64,000 nucleotides of DNA from Pseudomonas synxantha BG33R (GTDB taxonomy: Bacteria > Pseudomonadota > Gammaproteobacteria > Pseudomonadales > Pseudomonadaceae): contig NZ_CM001514.1 in NCBI RefSeq assembly GCF_000263715.2, positions 2,280,936 to 2,344,935 of the forward strand, in the 5' to 3' direction. Shown piece after piece: positions 8,900 through 16,569 of this stretch (within the stretch, counting starts at the first letter, position 1; every line of letters starts with the position of its first letter). The translations under genes and the position numbers were made by a program. The notes under the pieces were generated by a model. That model had not been told where the DNA came from. It worked only from the letters and a program-made list of their open reading frames with translations, and ran no database searches.

Positions 8900-9244
8900 A
8901 TGAGCAACGACGAACTGCAAGTCACCGACATCCGCCTGGGCACTGGCAAAACCGTGGTCAAGGGCGCGCTGATCACCACCCAGTACACCGGCACCCTGGA
9001 AGATGGCACGGTGTTCGATTCGTCTTGGGAGCGGGGCAAACCGTTCCAGTGTGTGATCGGTACCGGTCGCGTGATCAAGGGTTGGGACCAGGGCTTGATG
9101 GGCATGCGGGTTGGTGGCCTGCGCGCCTTGTACGTACCGGCGCACCTGGCCTATGGCGAGCGCTCGATGGGCGCGCATATCAAACCCAACAGTAACCTGC
9201 GTTTCGAGATTGAACTGCTGGAAGTGCTGACGCGGGATGATTGA
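8900..9244 (+). CDS. FKBP-type peptidyl-prolyl cis-trans isomerase
   Basis: 114 aa, a single FKBP domain without a signal peptide, so cytoplasmic. Family residues are visible: VKGALITTQYTGTLEDGTVFDSS (active-site Tyr and Asp), FQCVIGTGRVIKGWDQGLMGM (conserved Val-Ile and Trp) and the flap LAYGERSMG, ending RFEIELLEV. It catalyses prolyl bond isomerisation in protein folding. Monocistronic, convergent with the ArsR gene. Confidence 0.92.
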   Translation: MSNDELQVTDIRLGTGKTVVKGALITTQYTGTLEDGTVFDSSWERGKPFQCVIGTGRVIKGWDQGLMGMRVGGLRALYVPAHLAYGERSMGAHIKPNSNLRFEIELLEVLTRDD

Positions 9245-9261
9245 AGAGATTGAATATGGCC

Positions 9262-9999
9262 TCATATGGAGGCGGCGCTTGATTTCTCCAGCTCCTTGCT
9301 TTCAACCGTGATCCCAAATCTGCCGTACAGCTCCTTTCGCCCCTTGGGCGTCAAGGCCAATGCTCGACTATCAAGGTCCTGGATCACCCATTTGCGGCTT
9401 ATAACGGCTTGTAGAACAGCGGCCCCCAGTGCGCCGCCGAGGTGAGGGCGGCGCATGCTCCAATCCAGGCATGAGCAAGCGAAACGACGTCGCTGTGCCC
9501 TTACGGTTTCTATCTCGACACCGAGCCCTGTCATCGCTTTTTCGCCCTCTGCGGTGAGCTGATACGTACCGTCACCAGCGACTGGCATGCTCAACCAGCC
9601 GGCGTCGATGAAATAGTCGTGCAGTTGTACAGCCAGGGATCCTGCCATGTGGTCATAACAGGTCCGCGCCAACTGCAATCGACTGGGGGCCGGCGAAACG
9701 AACTGGGTCTGCGCGTTTCGGCTGATCACCATGAGAGCTTCAATAGCTTGGGCCACGTGCGCGTCTGCCAGGCTGAAGTAGCGGTGCCTGCCCTGCGTGT
9801 TCAGTTTTATCAAACCGTCCTCTTTGAGCCTTGCCAAGTGCGCGCTCGCCGTGGATGCGCTGACGTCGGCGATGACTGCCAATTCGGTGCTGGTACGGGC
9901 GTGACCGTCCATCAGCGAACAAAGCATTTTCGTCCTCGCGGGCTCCGCAATGGCGCCTGCGACACGGGAAACAGCAGTGTCATTGCTTTGGGAATCCAT
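9262..9999 (-). CDS. ArsR/SmtB family transcriptional regulator
   Basis: 245 aa. The winged HTH occupies residues ~10-90 (AEPARTKMLCSLMDGHARTSTELA...VSASTASAHLARLKEDGLIKL then GRHRYFSLAD). The C-terminal ~150 residues form a ligand or dimer domain with cysteines (FACSCLDWSMRRPHLGG). It is divergently transcribed from the P450-monooxygenase pair across a 74-bp gap, so it probably represses them. The paired cysteine and histidine residues could bind a metal or thiol-reactive ligand, but the larger size suggests a small-molecule effector. Confidence 0.85.
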   Translation of the reverse strand: MDSQSNDTAVSRVAGAIAEPARTKMLCSLMDGHARTSTELAVIADVSASTASAHLARLKEDGLIKLNTQGRHRYFSLADAHVAQAIEALMVISRNAQTQFVSPAPSRLQLARTCYDHMAGSLAVQLHDYFIDAGWLSMPVAGDGTYQLTAEGEKAMTGLGVEIETVRAQRRRFACSCLDWSMRRPHLGGALGAAVLQAVISRKWVIQDLDSRALALTPKGRKELYGRFGITVESKELEKSSAASI

Positions 10000-10073
10000 A
10001 TTTCGTTCCTGAGCGAATTGTGGGGGTGACGATTGCTCGATAGTAGCCGTTCTTTGTGAAAAGGACTGCCAAA

Positions 10074-11234
10074 ATGACGCCGTTTGAAGCCGCTACTCAT
10101 GTCGATCCCTACGTTTATTACTCATGCCTCAGGCAGCAAAGGGAACTGTTGTTCGATGCAGATCTTGGTGTATGGATTGCCAGTGGCGCCGGCGTTGTCC
10201 AGGCCATTCTGGAACATCCCGACTGCCTTGTACGTCCACTGCACGAGCCGATTCCGGCTGCCCTTGGGCAAGGCGCCGCAGGCCATATTTTCGGTCGTTT
10301 GATGCGCATGAACGAGGGGGCGCAACATCAGTGCCCGCGCGGGGTTATCGAGCCCATCCTGGCCTCGATGGGCACGCAAAATATCGCAGGCCTCGTGGCG
10401 CAGGTTGTCGAGACATTTGATATCTCGGGCGATAACCCGAATGAGTGGATGTTCACGTTACCGGTTTCGGTCATTGCGACTTTGATAGGTTTCACATCCA
10501 GCCAGTTACAGGAAGTCGCGCAGCTGACACGGGATTTTGTTGCCTGTCTGTCGCCGTTAAGTGACGAGGCTCAACTCGGTAAAGCCCATTGCGCGGCGGC
10601 ACGGCTGAGCCAGATGCTCCAGGCGCTGCTGAATAACGATGATAAAGGTAGTGGTGTGTTGGGCCGTCTTTATAGCGATTACGACGCTTCAGCCTGGGAA
10701 GACGATGATGCATTGATAGCGAATCTGATCGGGCTATTGTCACAGACCTGCGAAGCCACCGCCGGGCTGATCGGCAACAGCCTCATAGCGCTCCAACGTA
10801 AGCCTGAGCTGTTTGAAGGCATGCAAGCCACACCGACGCTTGTCGCTGAGTGGGTGGCAGAGGTCGCGCGCCACGATTCACCGGTACAAAACACTCGGCG
10901 GTTTGTTGCCAGGCGATGCAAGATTGGCGACAGCGTTTTAGAGGCGGGCGATACCATTTTATTATTGCTCGCTGCTGCCAACCGAGACCCCTGCGCCAAC
11001 CCAGACCCCGACAGCTTCTTGCTCAAGCGAGCGCAACGACGAACCTTCAGCTTCGGCTCAGGCAGACATCAATGTCCAGGCCAACCCTTGGCATTGGCTA
11101 TTGCCTCAGAAGTGATTTCGGCATTCTTGCATCGAAAGCCCAACGCTTCTGCCCGTGATTATCGCTGGCGTTATTTGCCTTCCCTGAATGGCCGTATCCC
11201 GCAGTTCTGCCGTGATGAGGAGACTCAACAATGA
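10074..11234 (+). CDS. Cytochrome P450
   Basis: About 386 aa, typical of soluble bacterial class I P450s. It carries the heme-binding loop FSFGSGRHQCPG, whose Cys at about residue 334 would be the thiolate ligand, and the K-helix ExxR (EVAR). The I-helix stretch reads SQTCEATAG, a departure from the usual AGxD/ET. The start at ATG 10074 follows AAGGA; a GTG at 10056 is the only alternative. It overlaps the monooxygenase gene by 4 bp (ATGA), so the two are translationally coupled. No ferredoxin or reductase gene is adjacent. Substrate unknown; oxidation of a small secondary metabolite or xenobiotic is plausible. Confidence 0.9.
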   Translation: MTPFEAATHVDPYVYYSCLRQQRELLFDADLGVWIASGAGVVQAILEHPDCLVRPLHEPIPAALGQGAAGHIFGRLMRMNEGAQHQCPRGVIEPILASMGTQNIAGLVAQVVETFDISGDNPNEWMFTLPVSVIATLIGFTSSQLQEVAQLTRDFVACLSPLSDEAQLGKAHCAAARLSQMLQALLNNDDKGSGVLGRLYSDYDASAWEDDDALIANLIGLLSQTCEATAGLIGNSLIALQRKPELFEGMQATPTLVAEWVAEVARHDSPVQNTRRFVARRCKIGDSVLEAGDTILLLLAAANRDPCANPDPDSFLLKRAQRRTFSFGSGRHQCPGQPLALAIASEVISAFLHRKPNASARDYRWRYLPSLNGRIPQFCRDEETQQ

Positions 11235-11575
11235 TCGCTGTTATTTTTGAAGCCTGGCCGCACGAGGAGCACTACCAGCGTTATCTCGACCTCGCTGCCG
11301 AACTCAAGCCGCTGCTTGCTCAAATCGATGGTTTCATTTCAGTTGAGCGTTTCCAGAGCCTCAGTGAACCTGGAAAACTGCTCTCGCTATCATTCTGGCG
11401 TGACGAGGAAGCAATCCAGCAGTGGCGCCGCCTTGAGCTACATCGAGCAGCTCAATCAGCAGGCCGTCGGCAGGTTTTTGCTGACTACCACCTGCGTATT
11501 GCTCAGGTAGTGCGCGATTACAGTCTCGAGGATCGTGTCCAAGCGCCGGCCGATAGCAGGCAAGCTCATGAATGA
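11231..11575 (+). CDS. Antibiotic biosynthesis monooxygenase (ABM) family protein
   Basis: 114 aa. It has the dimeric alpha/beta-barrel signature of ABM-domain proteins: an opening IAVIFEAWP strand, a central GFISVERFQSLSEPGKLLSLSFWRDEEAIQQWR segment, and H.AAQSAGR..FADYHLRIAQV. Relatives include quinol oxygenases and heme-degrading or stress-related proteins; many have no proven catalytic role. It is coupled to the P450 by an ATGA overlap and shares its promoter, next to the ArsR gene. Confidence 0.8.
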   Translation: MIAVIFEAWPHEEHYQRYLDLAAELKPLLAQIDGFISVERFQSLSEPGKLLSLSFWRDEEAIQQWRRLELHRAAQSAGRRQVFADYHLRIAQVVRDYSLEDRVQAPADSRQAHE

Positions 11576-11595
11576 AAGCAGCACACCGCCTGTTC

Positions 11596-11619
11596 TAGGA
11601 GCGAGCAAGCTCGCTCCTA
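11596..11619. terminator. REP-type palindrome after the P450 operon
   Basis: TAGGAGCGAGC-AA-GCTCGCTCCTA is a perfect 24-nt palindrome 20 bp after the ABM stop codon. The sequence matches the Pseudomonas taggagcgagc REP class. It lacks a clear U-tract, so transcript stabilisation is as likely as termination. Confidence 0.6.
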
Positions 11620-11639
11620 CAGTCATTACCTGAACCCAT

Positions 11640-12054
11640 CCTGAAGAATTTTCGTATTCTCCACGCTGGCACTTTCCTACAGTTTACTCGGCCACCATCG
11701 GGGCGTAAGCTTCGCGCGTTTTCATTAATAGCGGAGACCCTCAGTGGGTACTTGTTCGAGTGACAGTCGTCGGCCGGTTTCGGTAACCGGCATCTACTTG
11801 GCAAGGTAACGCGCATTTTCCAGATGCCGTTGTCTCGCCTCACAAAGCGAGAAGCGGTATCCCGGCAGTGGCCCGTCCTGGCGCCTGCCTGAATCCCTCT
11901 CATCGACGCTGACCAGCACCGGGGTAACGCCTGGATGCTACGGACGCGCCTGCCTTTTACGGTGGGCGGGCCAGGTTCGGCTGTGCCTGTGTGACGGGCG
12001 CGGTGTGGACGGGCCGTACCTGCACGGCGGTTTTCCTCGCGCAGGAGCTACACC
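11640..12054 (+). promoter_or_regulatory. Long leader upstream of mgtA, possibly structured
   Basis: About 410 bases lie between the REP palindrome and mgtA and contain no convincing gene. Stem-loops are visible: GCCGGTT-TCGGT-AACCGGC around 11773-11790, and CTCGCctcacaaaGCGAG around 11835-11852. mgtA leaders in other proteobacteria carry Mg-responsive RNA switches or leader peptides, so a similar function is plausible. I cannot match the sequence to a known riboswitch by eye. Confidence 0.35.
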
Positions 12055-14760
12055 ATGAACCTCACGCTGCTTAAAGAGTTCTTCGCCGGTTTCCTGCGGA
12101 CCCGGCATATCGCTCGGCATTTTCGCCGTCTGGCGATGCTTGAGACTGTGACCGACGCCAGTGTCAGCCGCGAAGTACCGCCCAGCCTGGCGCACACCCT
12201 GGTGGCGTCGGCCAACCGCAGCGCCGTGCAATTGCTGGGTGTGCTGGGCAGCCACGCCGAGGGCTTGAGCACCCAGGATGCCGACGCGCTGCGCGTGCAA
12301 TACGGCCTTAATGAAGTCGAACACGAGCAGCCGCTACCGTGGTGGGTGCACCTGTGGCACTGCTACAAAAACCCGTTCAACTTGCTGCTGACCTTGCTGG
12401 CGGTGATCTCCTGGCTGACCGAAGACATGAAGGCCGCCACGGTGATTTTCTCCATGGTGGTGCTCTCGACCCTGTTGCGCTTCTGGCAGGAAGCCAAGTC
12501 GAACAAGGCCGCCGACGCCTTGAAGGCCATGGTGAGCAACACCGCGACGGTGCTGCGCCGCGACGCTGCCAAACGCATTGAGCTGCCGATCAAGCAACTG
12601 GTGCCGGGCGACCTGATTGTGTTGTCGGCCGGCGACATGATCCCAGCCGACTGTCGCGTGCTCAGCGCCAAGGACTTGTTTGTCAGCCAGGCGGCGATGA
12701 CCGGTGAGTCCATGCCAGTGGAGAAGTTCGCCCATCAGCAGGACGCCCAAACCCGTAACCCGCTGGAGCTGGAAAACATTCTGTTCATGGGTACCAACGT
12801 GGTGTCCGGCGCGGCCACGGCGGTGATCCTGGCCACCGGCAACAGCACTTATTTCGGGGCCTTGGCGCAACGGGTCACGGCGACTGACCGTGGGGCTACC
12901 TCGTTCCAGCAGGGTGTCAACAAGGTCAGTTGGCTGCTGATTCGTTTTATGTTCGTGATGGCGCCGCTGGTGTTGTTCATCAACGGGTTTACAAAGGGCG
13001 ACTGGACTGAGGCGCTGCTCTTCGCGTTGTCGATTGCCGTGGGCCTTACCCCTGAAATGCTGCCGATGATCGTCACCTCGACGTTGGCCAAGGGCGCGGT
13101 GTTTTTGTCGCGCAAGAAGGTCATCGTCAAGCGCCTGGACGCGATCCAGAACTTCGGCGCCATGGACGTGCTGTGCACCGACAAGACCGGCACGCTCACC
13201 CAGGACAGGATTTTCCTGGCGCGTCATGTGGATGTGTGGGGCCAGGAGTCCGAAGACGTACTGGAAATGGCCTACCTCAACAGCTACTACCAGACCGGCC
13301 TGAAAAACCTGCTGGATGTTGCGGTGCTGGAGCATGTGGAAATCCATCGCGAGCTGAAGGTCGGCACCGCGTTTCACAAAGTGGATGAGATCCCCTTCGA
13401 CTTTAATCGCCGCCGTATGTCGGTGGTGGTGGCCGAGCGGGATCAGCCGCACCTGCTGATCTGCAAAGGGGCGGTGGAAGAGATTTTGTCGGTGTGCACC
13501 AGCGTGCGCCATGGCGACGTCAATGAAGCATTGAGCGAAGAGCTGCTGGCGCGCATTCGCCAAGTGACCGCCGCCTTTAACGAAGAAGGGCTGCGTGTGG
13601 TGGCAGTAGCCGCGCAGCCGATGCCGGCCGGGCGTGATACCTACAGCCTGGCGGATGAAAACAAGCTGACGTTGATCGGTTATGTGGCGTTTCTCGATCC
13701 ACCCAAGGAAAGCACTGCTCCGGCTCTCAAGGCACTGAAGGCCCATGGCGTGGCGGTGAAAGTCTTGACCGGCGACAACGAACTGGTCACGGCGAAGATC
13801 TGCCGCGAAGTGGGCCTTGCGCAACAAGGCTTGCTGATGGGCAACGACATCGAAGCCATGACCGACGCCGAGCTGGCCCAGGCCGTGGAAACCACCAATG
13901 TGTTTGCCAAACTCACACCCAGCCACAAGGAGCGCATCGTGCGCCTGCTCAAGGCCAATGGGCACGTCGTGGGATTTATGGGCGACGGTATCAACGACGC
14001 GCCGGCGCTGCGCACGGCGGATATCGGTATTTCCGTGGACAGCGCCGTGGACATTGCCAAGGAAGCGGCCGACATCATCCTGCTGGAAAAAAGCCTGATG
14101 ATCCTGGAGGAGGGCGTGCTGGAAGGCCGGCGCACCTTCGCCAACATGCTCAAGTACATCAAGATGACGGCCAGCTCCAACTTCGGCAACGTGTTCTCGG
14201 TGCTGGTGGCCAGTGCGTTTATCCCGTTTCTGCCGATGTTGCCGATGCACCTGCTGGTGCAGAACCTGCTGTACGACATCTCGCAGATTGCAATTCCGTT
14301 CGACAACGTCGATGACGAAATGCTCGCCACGCCGCAACGCTGGCAGCCGGGGGAGGTGGGGCGCTTCATGCTGTTTTTCGGGCCGATCAGTTCGATCTTC
14401 GACATCACCACGTTCGCACTCATGTGGTATGTGTTCGATGCCAACACCCCGGACCACCAGACCCTGTTCCAGTCCGGCTGGTTCGTGGTGGGGCTGCTGA
14501 CCCAGACCCTGATCGTGCACATGATCCGTACGCCGAAAATTCCATTCCTGCAAAGCCGCGCTGCACTGCCGTTGATGCTGATGACGGGCGTGATCATGGC
14601 GGTGGGGATCTTTCTGCCGATGGGGCCGCTGGCGCACTACTTCAAATTGCAGGCGCTGCCGTCGCTGTACTTCGTATTTTTGCCAGTGATTTTGCTGGCG
14701 TACATGGCGCTGACCCAAGCGGTGAAGGGCTACTACATCCGCAAGTTTGGCTGGCAGTAA
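12055..14760 (+). CDS. mgtA: Magnesium-translocating P-type ATPase
   Basis: 901 aa P3B-type ATPase that imports Mg2+ across the inner membrane. Present are the actuator motif MTGESMPVEK, the phosphorylation motif CTDKTGTLT (Asp at about residue 376), KVLTGDN, and the hinge MGDGINDAPALR. The transmembrane pairs bracket these domains as expected (first pair ~100-140, Ca/Mg-site helix with VGLTPEMLP, six helices at the C-terminus). The ATG at 12055 follows AGGAG. mgtC lies downstream past a REPIN, an association typical of the Mg2+-starvation regulon. Confidence 0.95.
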   Translation: MNLTLLKEFFAGFLRTRHIARHFRRLAMLETVTDASVSREVPPSLAHTLVASANRSAVQLLGVLGSHAEGLSTQDADALRVQYGLNEVEHEQPLPWWVHLWHCYKNPFNLLLTLLAVISWLTEDMKAATVIFSMVVLSTLLRFWQEAKSNKAADALKAMVSNTATVLRRDAAKRIELPIKQLVPGDLIVLSAGDMIPADCRVLSAKDLFVSQAAMTGESMPVEKFAHQQDAQTRNPLELENILFMGTNVVSGAATAVILATGNSTYFGALAQRVTATDRGATSFQQGVNKVSWLLIRFMFVMAPLVLFINGFTKGDWTEALLFALSIAVGLTPEMLPMIVTSTLAKGAVFLSRKKVIVKRLDAIQNFGAMDVLCTDKTGTLTQDRIFLARHVDVWGQESEDVLEMAYLNSYYQTGLKNLLDVAVLEHVEIHRELKVGTAFHKVDEIPFDFNRRRMSVVVAERDQPHLLICKGAVEEILSVCTSVRHGDVNEALSEELLARIRQVTAAFNEEGLRVVAVAAQPMPAGRDTYSLADENKLTLIGYVAFLDPPKESTAPALKALKAHGVAVKVLTGDNELVTAKICREVGLAQQGLLMGNDIEAMTDAELAQAVETTNVFAKLTPSHKERIVRLLKANGHVVGFMGDGINDAPALRTADIGISVDSAVDIAKEAADIILLEKSLMILEEGVLEGRRTFANMLKYIKMTASSNFGNVFSVLVASAFIPFLPMLPMHLLVQNLLYDISQIAIPFDNVDDEMLATPQRWQPGEVGRFMLFFGPISSIFDITTFALMWYVFDANTPDHQTLFQSGWFVVGLLTQTLIVHMIRTPKIPFLQSRAALPLMLMTGVIMAVGIFLPMGPLAHYFKLQALPSLYFVFLPVILLAYMALTQAVKGYYIRKFGWQ

Positions 14761-14787
14761 TACGTTTTATGCAACACCGCAAAAAAC

Positions 14788-14878
14788 TGTGGGAGCCGGG
14801 CTTGCCCGCGATGACGGTGCATCAGTCGCCTGATTCATTGGCTGGCGCGCCGCTATCGCAGGCAAGCCAGCTCCCACA
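14788..14878. repeat. REPIN between mgtA and mgtC
   Basis: tgtgggagccgggcttgcc at 14788 faces ggcaagccagctcccaca ending at 14878, two REP sequences in inverted orientation. It belongs to the same family as the REPIN at 8570. It separates mgtA from mgtC and may stabilise the upstream message. Confidence 0.85.
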
Positions 14879-14927
14879 GGGACCTGCGGTGCTTCCAATT
14901 TGCCGCTGCATTCATGGAGATTTTTTT

Positions 14928-15644
14928 ATGCAGGCAATCAACAACATCAACCTCAACTCCCTGATCGATACCGTGGTCAGCCTCAGCGCGGCGTTTATTC
15001 TGGGTGGTTTGATCGGCTTCGAGCGCCAGTACCGCCAGCGCACCGCGGGCTTGCGTACCAATGTGCTGGTGGCGGTGGGCGCGGCGATTTTTGTCGACAT
15101 GGCCAACCGCCTCGGTGGTGCGGAAGGCGCTGTGCGTGTAGTCGCTTACGTGGTGTCGGGCATCGGCTTCCTGGGGGCCGGTGTGATCATGCGTGAAGAA
15201 GGCAATGTGCGTGGTCTCAATACGGCGGCCACCCTGTGGGCTTCGGCGGCGGTGGGCGCCTGTGCCGGTGCCGACCTGATCCTTGAGGCATTGCTGGGCA
15301 CGCTGTTTGTGCTGGCGGCCAATACCTTGCTGCGACCGATCGTCAACAACATCAACCGCCAGCCACTGGACGTGGTATCGGCAGAGGTCACCAACATCCT
15401 TTACGTGATTGCGCGGCGCAGCCAGCAACAGGCTGTGATGGTCCTGTTGGAAGCCGAGCTGGCGCGCTGTAACTACCCGGCCAGCGATGTCGACGTGCGA
15501 CCATTCGGCAGTGAAGAAGTGGAAATCGAGGCCACCCTGGCCGCAACGTCGGTCGATGGCGACGAACTGGATGCACTGGTGACGCGCATCTCCACCTCAA
15601 CCCTGGTGGTACAGGCCTTCTGGAGCCCGAGTACTACCGACTGA
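14928..15644 (+). CDS. mgtC: MgtC/SapB family membrane protein
   Basis: 238 aa. The N-terminal half has four or five membrane segments with the MgtC signature (LIGFERQYRQRTAGLRTNVLV, then GIGFLGAGVIMREEGNVRGLNTAATLWASAAVG). The C-terminal ~85 residues form a soluble ACT-like domain. MgtC proteins act in Mg2+ limitation and modulate the F-type ATP synthase rather than transporting Mg2+. The ATG at 14928 follows GGAGA. It lies 167 bp after mgtA. Confidence 0.92.
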   Translation: MQAINNINLNSLIDTVVSLSAAFILGGLIGFERQYRQRTAGLRTNVLVAVGAAIFVDMANRLGGAEGAVRVVAYVVSGIGFLGAGVIMREEGNVRGLNTAATLWASAAVGACAGADLILEALLGTLFVLAANTLLRPIVNNINRQPLDVVSAEVTNILYVIARRSQQQAVMVLLEAELARCNYPASDVDVRPFGSEEVEIEATLAATSVDGDELDALVTRISTSTLVVQAFWSPSTTD

Positions 15645-15935
15645 CCCCTCTGGGCACGCCAGGATTGGCTAAGCTTGGTTGTGGAAAAATCCTACATGTA
15701 GTCAGGAATATCCCTTCAATTGAAACATCTTGGCGTTGCTAAGGTTGCGCACTTGCGGCTGTTGGGTCGTTGTGGTCCTGCGTCCGTGGTTATGCTGAGT
15801 TAATTGAAGGGGGCCAGACACCGCCTGGTTATCGTCATGAGGGTGTGCAGTGCCGCTCGTCGGAACTGTCATTTCTCACAGGTATCCAGTCCCGGTGTGA
15901 TGTGTAAGGGTATTTTGTCCACATAGGGAAGTTTT
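15645..15935 (+). promoter_or_regulatory. Intergenic region upstream of the BvgAS-like operon
   Basis: 291 bases without a supported gene. It must hold the promoter of the response-regulator/sensor operon. No repeated heptamers or palindromes stand out. Confidence 0.3.
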
Positions 15936-16562
15936 ATGAGCAAAGCATTAATTGTGGATGACCATCCGTTTATCCGCGCGACGGTCAAACACCTTCTGAA
16001 ATCGGAAGGGTTTACTGAAATCTACCAAGCAGGGGATGGGGCAGATGCAATGCAGTTGGCCAGGGAGCAACGTCCCGAGCTGATTATTCTCGACCTTGCG
16101 CTGCCAAAACTGGGTGGGTTGGAGGTCATCAGCCGGGTCAAGGCACTGGCCCTGCCGTGCAAGATTCTGGTGCTCACCTCCTACATGGCGATGTTCTTTT
16201 CTACCCGCTGTATGCGTGCCGGCGCCATGGGGTTCGTGGCCAAGACCGGGGAGTTGGACGAGTTGATTAAAGCCATCAGGGCGATCAGGTCGGGCTACAG
16301 CTGCTTCCCCAGTTTGCCGACCAGTTCGGTACGCCGTGATGACCTGCAGGAAACGGAACGGCAAATGATCGAGTCATTGTCGGACCGTGAATTGACCGTA
16401 TTGCAGATGCTGGCCCTGGGGCTGGGCAACAAGGAAGTGGCCGAGAAAATGCTGCTGAGCCTCAAGACCATCAGCACCTACAAGACTCGACTCAAGGAGA
16501 AGTTACGTATGTCTTCGGTAGTGCACTTGTCCAAGTTTGCCCAGCGCAACCATCTCATCTGA
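15936..16562 (+). CDS. LuxR/NarL-family response regulator (BvgA/RocA1-like)
   Basis: 208 aa. The receiver domain (residues 1-120) has Asp-8/9 (VDDH), phospho-acceptor Asp53 (ILDLALPKLGG), a switch Thr (LTSY) and Lys (AKTG). The C-terminal GerE HTH is LSDRELTVLQMLALGLGNKEVAEKMLLS...TYKTRLKEKL. The hybrid sensor kinase starts 7 bp downstream, so the two genes form a two-component operon like bvgAS of Bordetella or rocSA of Pseudomonas, systems that control fimbriae, biofilm or virulence traits. Confidence 0.88.
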   Translation: MSKALIVDDHPFIRATVKHLLKSEGFTEIYQAGDGADAMQLAREQRPELIILDLALPKLGGLEVISRVKALALPCKILVLTSYMAMFFSTRCMRAGAMGFVAKTGELDELIKAIRAIRSGYSCFPSLPTSSVRRDDLQETERQMIESLSDRELTVLQMLALGLGNKEVAEKMLLSLKTISTYKTRLKEKLRMSSVVHLSKFAQRNHLI

Positions 16563-16569
16563 GCTGCAA

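Noticed and set aside
12334..14718. 794-codon open frame antisense to mgtA
   Set aside because: It is a frame shadow of GC-rich codon use opposite a clearly identified P-type ATPase; it has no domain and is rich in His, Gln and Arg.
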